Below, one piece after another: positions 45,975 through 57,044 of a stretch of 64,000 nt of DNA (position 1 is its first letter; every line of letters starts with the position of its first letter). The stretch spans positions 328,371,527 through 328,435,526 of the forward strand of contig OZ005651.1 of the NCBI GenBank assembly GCA_963930645.1, given 5' to 3'. The notes beneath the pieces are model-generated. The model was not told where the DNA came from and ran no database searches. It saw only the letters and a list, made by a program, of their open reading frames with translations. Made by a program: the position numbers and the translations under genes. The stretch is from Salticus scenicus (taxonomy: Eukaryota; Arthropoda; Arachnida; Araneae; Salticidae).

Positions 45975-46160
45975 GTATGGAACAGCTTTAGTTTGGAAAA
46001 ATTTGAAATTTGGCACCGAAGTAGTACGGATGTTTCTCACCAAGATCGTCAGTTACGCAATTGAGATAGCCATGTTAATTCTTCGCAAAAATGGCCAAAA
46101 ATATTTAAAGTCGACAAGGGGGAGGGGGAGGTCTATACTAAAGCTGTGCCTTTGTATTTA
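45975..46160 (+). repeat. Helitron repeat unit, diverged copy
   Basis: GTATGGAACAGCTTTAGT, then AATTTGGCACCGAAGTAGTA and GAGATAGCCATGTTAATTCT, is the diverged relative of the four units at 49,536-50,337. It lies directly before the second Helitron 5' end. Confidence 0.8.
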
Positions 46161-46295
46161 TCTTTATATATATATTTCTTTTGTGCGTGTGTATGTCACT
46201 GAACTCCTCCTAAACGACTGTACCGAGTTTAATGAAATTTTTTATTTGTCTTCAGGTGGATTCGAGAATGGTTTAGATTTACAATTCAGTCCAAT
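46161..46295 (+). mobile_element. Second Helitron 5' terminal segment
   Basis: A|TCTTTATATATATATTTC, then GTGTGTATGTCACTGAACTC and GGTGGATTCGAGAATGGTTT, is nearly identical to 45,388-45,525. It is cut off near 46,295, where unrelated DNA begins. Confidence 0.8.
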
Positions 46296-46394
46296 TTAAA
46301 TTGTTTATTTAATTAATTTATCACTTATAAACTGTTGTTGATTTTGGAATGTTTCACATTGGATCCGGCAGACTGCGCTACGATCATAGTATCG

Positions 46395-47055
46395 AATATT
46401 CTATAATACGCAAGCGAAGTGATGACGTCACTGGCCGTCCGTGGATGCAAGAAAAATATTTCCTATGTTAATCGCCCATTGGATTTTTTGTAAAAAATTA
46501 CTAAAAATCGAGGAAAATTATTTCCCTATTTTAATCCCCATATTTGGGTATAAATATGTATTAGTTATCATGTGCATGCGTTAGATTGAGTTGTTTTTGC
46601 TGTAAAATTGATAAAATTTGAATTTTTAATCTAAAAACTCTGTCATCCTTGGCGGAAAAAAAAATATCACCATATCATCTGGCGAACATATTTAATTTCT
46701 TTCAAAAACAATGGTTATTTCAACAACTTATATTAAGAGAGTAAAGACTAATATGAAACAATTTTGCACAATACATATTACGAAAATATACATCTGGCAT
46801 GTATATTTTCGTATTACGTTTATGATCGCCAAATACAAAAAACGACAAGGAAGACAGAGTTTTGAAATTTAAAATTAAAATTTTGTCAATTTGAGAGCAA
46901 AAATACGGGGATTAAAATCGAGAAATAATTTTCCTCGATTTTTAATAATTTTTTATAAAAAATCCAATGGGAGATTAACATAGGAAATCTTTTTCTTGCA
47001 TCCACTGACGGTCAGTGACGTCACACTTCGCTTGCGTATATTCTACTGTAATTCC
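46395..47055. mobile_element. Foldback element FB3
   Basis: Arms of at least 130 bases pair: ACGCAAGCGAAGTG, TGACGTCACTG, GTGGATGCAAGAAAAA and CCATTGGATTTTTT at the left are mirrored at 46,915-47,040. Inner parts also pair (AAAACTCTGTC). A small perfect hairpin (CGAAAATATACAT and its reverse) lies near 46,780-46,812. Non-coding. Confidence 0.8.
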
Positions 47056-47210
47056 AGTTTGTCCCGACACACAGTGGATCGAAGTATAGGCAGAGGCGAA
47101 CATAGGAACGTTATGGTATTATTATTATCTATGTATGATGTTTTTTGTCACATTTCGATTTAAATATGTATATATGTATGATAGTTAAAGCGATTCCATG
47201 TTTTTTTTAA

Positions 47211-47565
47211 CCCTTTATAAGGCCGAGGGAATATTTCCCCCACCAAATTCGTTATCGTTTTATTCACCTGGCACCATTTTTTTAAAATAATGATTCCTGT
47301 GTATCATTTTTCTGGAAAAACATCAGTATGAAAATTATTTTGATAATTCTAGTGGGAAAAAAAATAAAAAGTAGTTGTTTGTGACAATCCTGCTTATGCT
47401 AATACGATGGGTTGTGAGAAGTATGCGATTGACTAAGAGAATAAGATGCCAAAAGTAAAATTAATTATTTCTAATAGGCTAAATGAATTTTTTACTTTAC
47501 ATCAAATTTTATTCGTGAAAATAGTTTAATGTGCCATTTGAGGAAAAAATGGTTTAATAAAGGGG
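47211..47565. mobile_element. piggyBac-type MITE
   Basis: TTAA flanks both sides (47,207-47,210 and 47,566-47,569). The ends read CCCTTTATAAGGCC and, reversed, CCCCTTTATTAAACC. It is non-coding and nested in the 47,070-49,247 element. Confidence 0.75.
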
Positions 47566-48050
47566 TTAAGCGATATCATACTTTTCTGCTGCAAATAGGT
47601 ATTTAGAAACATACCTGGTAAAGAAACAAATGTTGTATAAAAGAAGAGAATAAAATAAAATAAATAAAAATTTCGGGAAGAAAATCTATATTTATAACGC
47701 AATTAATTTAGCACACAATGATAAATATATCATTAGATTACTGCTTATTTTTTCTTTTCTTTTTTTATGTAGTTTTTCAATAGAAAACTCATGCAGGCAT
47801 TTACTGACAAACTCTATGAAAAAAATCACTTTTGTCTTTATTTTACTAAAGATTTATGGAAGGCAGGCGATCAATAATTAATGAACTTTTTTTATTGAAC
47901 TGGATTTTTTATTTGTTTTATTTTGCTATCTGAAATAATTTTTAAACAAATAAGCAAATAAAGTGAATTCTTATCAAAGAAATTTTAAAAAACGTTGTTC
48001 CTAGGTTCTGTTATTTTTAGGAGGACAATTTTGGAAGGCAAATTTACGAG

Positions 48051-48330
48051 ACAAATTTGGAAAAATTGCACTGGAAACAGCGAAACAATGTGTCTCAAAA
48101 TATGTGTGGTACTATATGCCAGCTTCAGTTCACAAACTATTGATTCATGGAAAAGATATAATAGAAAATTTTTCTATTCCAATTGGACAATTGTCAGAAG
48201 CTAGCGAAGCCCGAAATAAAGAGTTTCGTAAATACAGAGAATAACACACGAGAAAAATCGAAGAGCGTGTAACGAAGATTTGCTACATCACTTATTATTA
48301 ACATCTTACCCCCTGATTTCAAGCATGAGA
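48051..48330 (+). pseudogene. Broken transposon protein fragment
   Basis: One frame reads about 64 residues without a stop: KFGKIALETAKQCV, WYYMPASVHKLLIHGKD, then PIGQLSEASEARNKEFRKYRE and a stop at 48,241. Just after, another frame continues with NEDLLHHLLLTSYPLISSMR. The pieces read as one protein broken by a short indel. From memory, similar sequence recurs in arthropod genomes as an uncharacterised transposon protein. I cannot name the superfamily or the catalytic residues. Confidence 0.55.
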
Positions 48331-49535
48331 ACGAAAAAAAATGTGCAAATGAAGGAACATTTTACAGAAACACAGGAACTTTTACTTTAAATCGTAATAT
48401 GTAATTACATTATTTAATTTTAACATTTAACTATTTAACGTTAAACATTTACTTATAATTTTAACATTTTATGACATATCACGGCAACCATTTACATTTC
48501 CCCCCCTTTTTGGGTCCAACGGTACTTTTCAGTACCATTAAAGTAAAATTAATTATTTTATTAAGTATTTTTAAAAAAATAAGAAGTAATTTCTGATTTA
48601 TTAAATTTGTTTTAATCATCTAAATTCTATAATATTTTCACAATAAAAATTTTAATATATTTTCTGTCGTTAATGAATACAGTTATTCAGATAAATTTCT
48701 CGATTGATAATTTGGGGGTAGACAGAATAAAATTTATTTTTTCTCTAAAAGTGGCGATTTGTGGCGAAAATCCTTTTCACAGATTAAAATGTATACTTTT
48801 GGGAGTAGTAAGCTGTGTTTGAAATTTTGGACAATTTTGGACAAAAAAGTTACATAACTTATAAATTTAATTTCGTTGTTAATTTCATATTCGCATTTCA
48901 TGCGTGAATCACAACATAAAAAACCAACAAAATGTTGGCAGAAGTACCTTAAACTTTTATTAGGACATTATTGAAAGTATTTTTATTTCGTATTTTTTCA
49001 TAGTTATCTTAAGTGCCACTTGATGGCTATTCAAATAAAGTCACTGAAATTCATCGAAAAATCTTATTTCTGAAAGTTTTCGTTTTGAACTTATTTATAT
49101 ACAACAAAACTTCGTGCAATTGAAGAAATAACCATATATTTGTATTTTTTAGACATTCTTTTAAATTATTTCACTGCAAAATATCAGTTATTTAGAGGTT
49201 GATTTTTGGGCCTATGTTCGTATTTTAACATTGTTCGATCCACTGTGCGACAGTTGGTGCTGCGATAAAATTCAGGAAAATATTTTGTAACTTCGTGTTA
49301 TTATTGTTATACAAAAAATTGTGTCCTAATTGAAATATTACATCAAGATGGAATTAGTTTTTGAAGAGTTTTGAAGTGTGAATAAAAAACTATACATTTT
49401 GCAAATTTAGTGCGGAATTGGAGTGAGTATTTTATATAATTTTCTATCAAATTTACACGCGCGTTGATTAACAACCACCCTAACCTAAAAATTTATTTGT
49501 GTAGCTAATTTATTATGTTATATTTATTTATCTTT

Positions 49536-50337
49536 TGAATGGAACACCTTTAGTATCGGATCCCTTTGGCAAAATTTGAAATTTGGCACCGAAGTAGCTC
49601 GGACGCTTCTCGCCAAGATCTTTAGTTCCACAATTGAGATAGCCATTTCAATTCATCGCAAAAATAGCTTAAAATATTTAAAGTCACCAAAGGGGTCCCA
49701 TACTTTTGTGCGTGTGTATGTCACTGATATTTTATTTATTTATTTTTTGTATGGAAAATTTGGCACCGAGGTAGCTCAGACGCTTCTCGCCAAGATCTTT
49801 AGTTCCACAATTGAGATAGCCATTTCAATTCATCGCAAAAATGGCTTAAAATATTTAATGTCACCAATGGGGTCCATACTTTTGTGCGTGTGTATGTCAC
49901 TGATATTTTATTTATTTATTTATTTATTTATTTATTTTTTTGTATGGAACACCTTTAGTATCGGATCCCTTTGGCAAAATTTGAAATTTGGCACCGAAGT
50001 AGCTCGGACGCTTCTCGCCAAGATCTTTAGTTCCACAATTGAGATAGCCATTTCAATTCATCGCAAAAATGGCTTAAAATATTTAATGTCACCAATGGGG
50101 TCCATACTTTTGTGCGTGTGTATGTCACTGATATTTTATTTATTTATTTATTTTTTTTTTTTTTTTTTTTTTTTGTATGGAACACCTTTAGTATCGGATC
50201 CCTTTGGCAAAATTTGAAATTTGGCACCGAAGTAGCTCGGACGCTTCTCGCCAAGATCTTTAGTTCCACAATTGAGATAGCCATTTCAATTCATCGCAAA
50301 AATGGCTTAAAATATTTAGTCACCAAAGGGGTCCCAA
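49536..50337 (+). repeat. Four tandem Helitron units (about 165-235 bases)
   Basis: GTATGGAACACCTTTAGTAT, AATTTGGCACCGAAGTAGCT, AGTTCCACAATTGAGATAGC and TTTTGTGCGTGTGTATGTCA recur head to tail. Units start near 49,536, 49,749, 49,942 and 50,175. TTTA and T runs of different length separate them, and the second unit lacks about 35 bases near its start. The long frame across this stretch is repeat translation, not a gene. Copies are very similar, so the expansion is recent. Confidence 0.9.
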
Positions 50338-50483
50338 TTTGTGGCTTAGATTTAGAAGATCCGTGCTTTTCTCACGGCCAATTATATGTTGCGTGTTCCA
50401 GGGTTGGAAAACCTTCGAATTTGTTTGTGTATACTCCTCAAGGATTAACCAAAAATATTGTACATCCAATGGCATTACGATAA
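50338..50483 (+). pseudogene. Helitron (PIF1-type) helicase C-terminus
   Basis: The frame gives GLDLEDPCFSHGQLYVACSR, then VGKPSNLFVYTPQG and KNIVHPMALR before a stop at 50,481-50,483. This is the last conserved helicase motif and tail of Rep/helicase proteins of Helitrons. All upstream domains are missing. The frame joins the tandem unit at GTCACCAAAGGGGTCCC. It lies about 600 bases before the Helitron 3' end, as expected. Confidence 0.9.
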
Positions 50484-50857
50484 ATTAAGTTTTTGTAGAT
50501 TAAAAAAATATACCTGTTATATAATAAATTGAGTTTCAACTTTTTCACCTTTAATTAAACGAGTTTAAGTTTTTATTTAATACGAACTCTACATTTCACT
50601 TCGCTCATACTATACACATACTCACATGCATCGATTGATTGAATTGTGATAAATGTACATGTAATGATGTTAGATATTGTAATAACTTTTTGATAAAAAT
50701 TTTCATCAAATCGGTCCATATTGTTACAGCTTATTCAAAAAAGACGGAATTTTCATGTGAAATTCGTTGCTATCAGAGATTCTCTCATAAATTGAAATAT
50801 TTGCCGTATGAAATAAAATTTTGTGCTGTTCGACATTCATCGGAGGTTTTAAATAAC

Positions 50858-50906
50858 AAGTAGCAAGTAGAAAGTACCAAGTAGCAAGTAGCAAGAAGCA
50901 AGTAGC
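50858..50906. repeat. CAAGTAG minisatellite
   Basis: About six or seven 7-base units CAAGTAG with single changes lie within the Helitron 3' region. Confidence 0.85.
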
Positions 50907-51059
50907 GAAAATTTCGGTAATTAAGCCTTTTACGTTATAATCGGAATTCACACTCACCGTTCACAGCGCTCCATACCTGTTTCACTTATATACCACATCC
51001 TTACACACTTACAATAAGTTAGTTATTTTTTTCTAGGAAAATATTCTCTAGAAATAATT

Positions 51060-51093
51060 TATATGACAAAACAACGTTTGTCGGGTCAGCTAG
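51060..51093 (+). mobile_element. Helitron 3' terminus
   Basis: A GACAAA/TTTGTC stem with loop ACAACG is followed by GGGTCAGCTAG and then T. This is the classical hairpin-CTRR terminus. Confidence 0.85.
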
Positions 51094-51882
51094 TATATAT
51101 ATATATATATCCGATTTATAAAAAATAATAATAATAATTCGACTGATGTATGTAAAATTTTTATCTTGGAATGACAACAATGGGAAAAAATTGAACACAA
51201 TTTAATTAATTTTTAAAAAATCTAATTGTCGAATCGTTTAAAAAATATATCATTTGCTTCAGAAGAAATTTTCTATCATCGGGTATAAAAGTCGGAGAAA
51301 ACAATGCAATATTTCTACGTTATCTGCCATTTTAATGCCGTCTTAATTTGAAGGTAATTTTGATAAACGAAAAATTCATTGATGTAATATTCATTGTTTT
51401 AATTGACTTTCAAAAAATGATATTAATCTTTACCTATCTGGGAATAGCAAATCAGGTTTTGCCCATACTAAGTGAGATCGGGGTTTTCATCCAAAGAAAC
51501 CCTTAAACCAAACTTTTAATCATTACATTAGTTTTAGAAAAATTCAAGTCATATATGCACACACACACACACACACACATATATATAGACATATATATTC
51601 TTAATAAAATTAGAATACCTTTATATATTTCTAATGGTTGGTTAGACTAATTTAAATGTCTACGGGGTTGCTTTTTTTCTCAGTTTTTCTGCTAACAACT
51701 CATCTCGTGTTTTTACTAATTTTGCTCTTATGTATATGACAGGACGTCATTCAATGAAATTTATAGTTTATTTGGTTATGTTATCTAATAAGCACCCCAA
51801 TATGTTTCCATGTTTATCATTCAATTTCTTGTTTTTAAGGCAAGATAAGATCGGGAAACCTGCTGGTTAATTCGCCTTAATG
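51094..51882. other. AT-rich DNA with AT and CA microsatellites
   Basis: A TA run follows the Helitron end, and a CA run lies near 51,560-51,580. No gene is seen. Confidence 0.5.
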
Positions 51883-52386
51883 GCGACCTAGCGTTCGAAA
51901 TTTTACTTTTCTAATTTGCTCAGTTGTAGGAATGGTTTTCTCTGAAGAGGAATTTTCTATTTTTCTTTGAGCATTTTCTAATTTTTTCTCCCACATTAAC
52001 TCGTCTTAAATGTTTTCAATTTGTCTTTTTGTTAATATTTTCTCAATGCTTCAATTTAAATTTAATCTTGGTTCATTTTTATTTCAACGTCTTGTATTGC
52101 TATATGATTTGCAGAAAATAAATATAGTAACGGGGCGACCTAGCGTTCGAAATTTTACTTTTCTAATTTGCTCAGTTGTAGGAATGGTTTTCTCTGAAGA
52201 GAAATTTTCTATTTTTCTTTGAGCATTTTCTAATTTTTTCTCCCACATTAACTCGTCTTAAATGTTTTCAATTTGTCTTTTTGTTAATATTTTCTCAATG
52301 CTTCATTTTAAATTTAATCTTGGTTCATTTTCATTTCAACGTCTTGTATTGCTATATGATTTGCAGAAAATAAATATAGTAACGGT
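51883..52386. repeat. Perfect-looking 252-base tandem duplication
   Basis: GCGACCTAGCGTTCGAAATT starts at 51,883 and again at 52,135. Both copies end in AAATAAATATAGTAACGG. I noticed only three differences (GAGGAA/GAGAAA, CTTCAATT/CTTCATTT, TTTTTA/TTTTCA). The two copies are therefore about 99 percent identical and the duplication is young. Confidence 0.95.
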
Positions 52387-55300
52387 AAGTTTGTTGTTAA
52401 TAAATTCAATTTTGCTTAATTAATAAAGTCAATTGTATTAACTGTTTTCTTTGAAGTAATATTGTATTCTCAGGATATTTAATTTAGTTACTAGTTAATT
52501 CTTATTGGTTATTTTGGATTTCGGTGGCATTTAATCATCGGTTATTCTTTATTTTACTACGTTTTAAATTATAATTTATTTATATATATGTACACATATC
52601 CCGTAATTAATACGTTAAATATAAGGAAGAGATTATTGCCATTTTGTAAGAATTTCATATTCGCAGTACCCCCTCCATCACTCATTTTGACTGCTAGAAA
52701 TTCAGGAATTGTAAAAGAAGAAGCAAAAATTAATAATCCCTATATTTTATTTCAACTCAAAGGTGAGAAGGATGGGGTTTGACTACCCACTGTAATTTAT
52801 TTAACTAGAATTTATTAACTGGAATTTATTGTAGTGAAATAAGTGTATATTTTATCTGGTGTAAGTAGTGCGAGTTAAACGGGTAAACTCATCATTCGGA
52901 AAAGTAACTGCAACTACAGTTGTTTGACTTGATTAATTTCCAAGAGAAACATCTACAACGTGCGCTGGAATGTCTCATAAGCCCACTTTTTGAGTCATTG
53001 AAATCGCTCTGTTAAAATTGCTTCTTCGATTGGAGAATGACTTCGCAACCTTTACCTTAAATCATCTTTACAAAAATAGTCGACATATAGCCGAGATACC
53101 CGAACATTACAACTTCCACAAATTTCAACCAACTACTTTCAACTATTCGTCGAAGCTATTCCATCTCAACGAACGTTTCAGGAGACTTCACAATGTCTCT
53201 ACGCGATTTTGAAAGCTTAAGCGTGTGAAGCTTCACATCCTTACAACCCCCTTCGACCAAGGGTTTATTTGAAAAAAAATCTAAAACCAAAACTTTTATT
53301 TAATTTTCAGATGCAATTTGACTTTTATCCCTAAGACTTAAGTTTTAATTTATTGGAATGTAAAAGGCATATTATTATAGTAATGAAAAGAAACAAGAAT
53401 ATATGTCTCACATTAAGTCGGCTTTGCCAGATGTTAGTGACGGCTTTCATTTTACTGTACTCTTTATTATTATTATTATTACTATTATTATTTGGTTAAA
53501 AATGATACAGGTGGTGTGATATTAATACAAATATTTATATTTTCAGTTTCCTTTTAATTCTATAATGTTATCTTTTGTATATAAGGAACTTAGTTTTCAT
53601 ATACTTGAAACATAAGTAGAGATATACTTTCTATTTATATTGTTTTAAGAAAGAACTTTTATTGAACTTTTAAAGTTCATTGGTTTCGCAATAACACCAA
53701 ACGTTTAAAAAATGTTATGCAATTTTCTTTTTTTTTTTTTTTTTTTTTTAAATATTTTTTTCTTATTTTAATCGATTTACTTATTTTTACCGATTTTTGA
53801 ACTTGTCTTCCTTCTCTGTTCGTTAGATGGCAGCATTAATCCAAAATTTAAAAAATTGTTATTCAGAGAAAACATTTCCAAAAGTCACTTTAAATCTCTT
53901 AGTAAGCACGAACGTACATTACTGCTTTAATCATGTACTCGTGCCTAGTTTTTCTTCTCACCATGGTCCGTGCTATTATTTTGACCTGAAACAACAGTTG
54001 TGAGTTTCGCAATTTATAACGTTTACATACAAAGTTATTTATTTTTTAATTAATTATTATCTGAATTTAATCTGGTTAACATACAGATGTTTTAAACTAA
54101 AAATTTTTCTAAAATTAAAAATGCTAAGATTTTCTTTTTAAATATTTACGATTAGCTATGTGTCTAAAAACCATTTTTAAAATTACTCTAGTAGTTTTCA
54201 AAACAAAATATGCAATGAACGTTAAAGAGTTAGAAGATTTCCTTTAAATATTCTTAAAATTAAAACATATATATATTAAACAAACAGATTAATTGACCTT
54301 TCATTTCATAAGTAAGAAATCCTATCCGCGTATTCTTAAAAACAAGCCAAAACTTATGTCGAAAAATTGAAGAGTCCAGTTTCAGATGTAGTCATGAAAC
54401 TTCACCTGATTACTTTTTAGTATTAATAGTTTCTAAAACTTTAGAGAAAATATAAAAATCATCACCTTACATTACAATTCAACTGAAAATCGATATATTT
54501 TATTCATTTTTTTTTTATGAAAATGCTTTGAACACTGACATACTCCTTAAGCCAACTTTTTCGATTTTTACTAAAAAGTTCAGCAAAGATAATAGGCAAA
54601 AGCAAAGAATAAGTTTTACTTTAATACCTTCTTTTCAAATGTATGCAGAAAGGAATTTCATTTTTTCTATCTAAAACATATCTGTAGTCGGCTTTCGAAA
54701 GCTTAAGAATTGGTAAAAGAGGGGAGAAATAAATGCAGTCTCTTCCATCCTCCGATTAAACATCCTTTCTCCCTCATTTCCGAATCTTTGTTCTGCCACT
54801 TCCATCTATCTTAAAGTCTTGGCTGTCATCAAAATTAAGATATGAAAAAAGACCGTTAAAATTCGTCGAGTCATTTTGTAGTTTATTACAGGCGTTGAAT
54901 TATTTGAGTAAAAATTGAACTTTAATAATTCTGCGGACCTTGGCACGCTTGATTTAAAAGATGTCATTTAAAATGTTTAATGAAATCTTCTGAGGTATGA
55001 GGTTCTTTTAATACTTGCAACGGAAAAATAAAATTTTCAAAGCAGAGTAATAAATGACTGAATTGAATAGTGCTATTATTATTGTTATTATTATTATTAT
55101 TCCAACAATAATTTTTAATTCCCTCTGCTCTTCAATATTAGCATGCCTTTGTATACATGCCATGCTAATAATTCAGCGTTAACCTTTTTTTTTTTTTTTT
55201 TCTGTTTAATCCTTCCAGAAAAATTCTGTAGCCATAAAAAATACAAATCACAAGTTTTCATTAAATTATTTTTTCTGTCTTCCCTTAAAAGTTCGTCAGT

Positions 55301-55736
55301 TTACGCATTAACAGCCGCATCTATATTTTCTATTATTAATACTGAAATTATTTTAATTATTTTAAGTTTATTTAGTAAGAAATTTTTAAAGCAAAAGTTC
55401 CACTCGAATAACTTGTTAAAAAAAAGGGGGGGGGAGAGGAATTTTCATAAATTATATATATATATATCATCATTATCTTCATCAATTTCAACATTTATCA
55501 ATCCATTGCAGTATGAAGGTCTCTCCTAGGTGTTTCCAAATTACCTTGTTTTCGGTAATTCTTCTCCATTCTGCTCTTCCAAACTTCGCAATTCCATCTC
55601 TTCAACGACGCAATGATCACTTCCTCTGTCTTTTCTTATCTCTTGGTATCCAAAATAGGACTTTGGTGGTCCATCTATCATCATTTCTTCTCGCAAGGTG
55701 TCCAGCCTAGCTCCATTTTAACCTCTTGTCTCAAGA
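52387..55736. other. Long stretch without recognised gene
   Basis: The patch at 52,900-53,280 is less AT-rich and has a 64-codon frame, but I do not recognise it. The rest is AT-rich with T runs near 53,730 and 55,184 and ATT units near 53,465 and 55,075. Confidence 0.4.
53972..54022 (-). repeat. Dispersed repeat R2 copy, inverted
   Basis: On the minus strand: TATAAATTGCGAAACTCACA, ACTGTTGTTTCAGGTCAAAA, then TAATAGCACGG. This is the R2 core plus the AGCACGG extension also seen at 25,915. Confidence 0.55.
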
Positions 55737-56868
55737 AATAACATCAGTAACTTTGGTTTGCTTTCTAATCCAAGTGTTTCGCTTTCTGTCTATTCGGGCG
55801 AATCTTAACATGCATCTCTTCATGCTTCTCTGAGTTGTTTGCAGTTTCTGTTTAGCTTTACATGTTAACGTCCAAGTTTCTGAAGCATAAGTTAAAATAA
55901 TCCAAGTGTTTCGCTTTCTGTCTATTCGGGCGAATCTTAACATGCATCTCTCCATGCTTCTCTGAGTTGTTTGCAGTTTCTGTTTAGCTTTACATGTTAA
56001 CGTCCAAGTTCCTGAAGCATAAGTTAAAACAAGCAAAATGCACTGATCAAAAACTTTTCTTTTCAAACAAATTGGGAGGTCACTTTTGAATAAAGCGCTA
56101 TTTCTTCCAAATGCTCTCCATGCAAATTTAACTCGGTTATTAATTTCTTCCATGATGTTCCCGTTCATCGTAAGGACTTGTCCCAGATAAGTATAACTGC
56201 ATACCGTTTCTAATTCATCCATATCAGCAGTGATCTTCAGTGGAGAAATAAATAAATTTGACATAACTTTTGCCTTGGTGAGTTTCATTCTAAGTCCAAA
56301 TCATCTCTCTTTGTTTAATTCCTGCAGCATTTCTTGCAAGTCCTCAAATGAGGAGGCAAGCAATACAATATCATCCGCAAATCTCAAATGATTTATAAAC
56401 TCGCCATCAATTTTTATGACTTCCTGTTCCCAATTTAATTTTTTTTTAACTTCTTGGAGTACTGCATTGAAGGGTTTGGGTGAACTTGTGTCCGCCCTTT
56501 CTAATTTTGAATGCATTATTCGTTTGTGGAGTTTTAATTTGGCTGTTGCTTCTTTATAAATGTTTCCAATAAAGTGAATATATCCTGAATTAATATTAGT
56601 ATTCCTTAATGCATCCATAACTGCTAGTGATAATACGGAGTCAAAAGCTTTTTCGTAGTCCACAAAAGCCACATACAGAGGGAATTCGTATTCATTACTT
56701 CTTTCAGTAATTTCTCTAATTGTATGAATATGGTCGATGGTACTAAAACCACTTCGAAATCCTGCTTGTTTTTTAGGTTGCGCTGTATCTAATTGTTTCT
56801 GTAAACAGTTTGTCCAAACTTTCGTCAGAATTTTATACAAAATTAAGAGCAGGCTGATGCCATTGAAG
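55737..56868 (-). pseudogene. LINE reverse transcriptase, 5'-truncated
   Basis: Reading the minus strand from about 56,868: ISLLLILYKILTKVWTN, KKQAGFRSGFSTIDHI, YVAFVDYEKAFDSV (the first catalytic aspartate region), FNAVLQEVKKKLNWEQE, then HLRFADDIVLLASSFEDLQ, which is the FADD form of the YxDD catalytic motif. A frame break near 56,290-56,300 follows. Then come MKLTKAKVMSN, YTYLGQVL, RAFGRNSALFKSDLP and TYASGTWTL. This order matches the reverse-transcriptase core and thumb of RTE/CR1-like LINEs. The endonuclease and 5' part are missing. A 132-base tandem duplication lies near the 3' end. Confidence 0.9.
55766..56029 (-). repeat. In-frame 132-base duplication in the LINE
   Basis: Two head-to-tail copies (55,766-55,897 and 55,898-56,029) each encode 44 residues from LTYAS.TWTLTCKAKQKLQ through CMLRFARIDRKRNTWI. 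They differ at only a few bases, so the duplication occurred late. Confidence 0.95.
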
Positions 56869-56869
56869 A

Positions 56870-57030
56870 AAATAAAGGTTTGAAGACTACAAAGAGAAAT
56901 ATAATGCTTGGTAGGAAAAGAATTCTAGCTTTGAAGAAAAAAGTGGAAACACCACTCGGAATCAAGAGCAAATTCTAAATGAAGTAGCAAATTTTTATTC
57001 AGAATTGTACGGCTCACCAGAACATAGTGA
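56870..57030 (+). pseudogene. Inverted upstream piece of the LINE
   Basis: The plus strand reads NTTRNQEQILNEVANFYSEL and then YGSPEH (56,951-57,025), a typical linker just before the reverse-transcriptase domain of such LINEs. The main body lies on the minus strand, so this 5' piece is inverted relative to it. About 90 residues that should separate the two blocks are missing at the junction. Confidence 0.7.
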
Positions 57031-57044
57031 TATATATATATATA

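Larger units (their letters stand above)
47070..49247. mobile_element. Unclassified DNA transposon with CACAGTGG ends
   Basis: CACAGTGGATCGAA at 47,070 is reversed at 49,234-49,247. A further CGAACATAGG block pairs just inside. CGACA lies outside both ends (47,065-47,069 and 49,248-49,252), a possible 5-base target duplication. A broken protein-coding remnant and a piggyBac-type MITE lie inside. The superfamily is not recognised. Confidence 0.5.
45388..51093 (+). mobile_element. Composite Helitron
   Basis: The 5' end at 45,388 reads TCTTTATATATATATTTC after an A, followed by TCACTGAACTCCTCCTAAAC. The 3' end has a 6-bp hairpin (GACAAA at 51,065, TTTGTC at 51,077) followed by GGGTCAGCTAG ending at 51,093, and then T. 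A 5' TC, a 3' hairpin, a CTAG end and A/T flanks are the Helitron hallmarks. The inside holds a helicase C-terminus, repeated 5' segments and at least three foreign insertions. Whether the two ends belonged to one element is an inference. Confidence 0.75.

Noticed and set aside
49576..50217. 213-codon open frame, the longest in the window
   Set aside because: It is a direct translation of tandem Helitron units and TTTA runs. The same peptide repeats with each unit, so it is not a gene.
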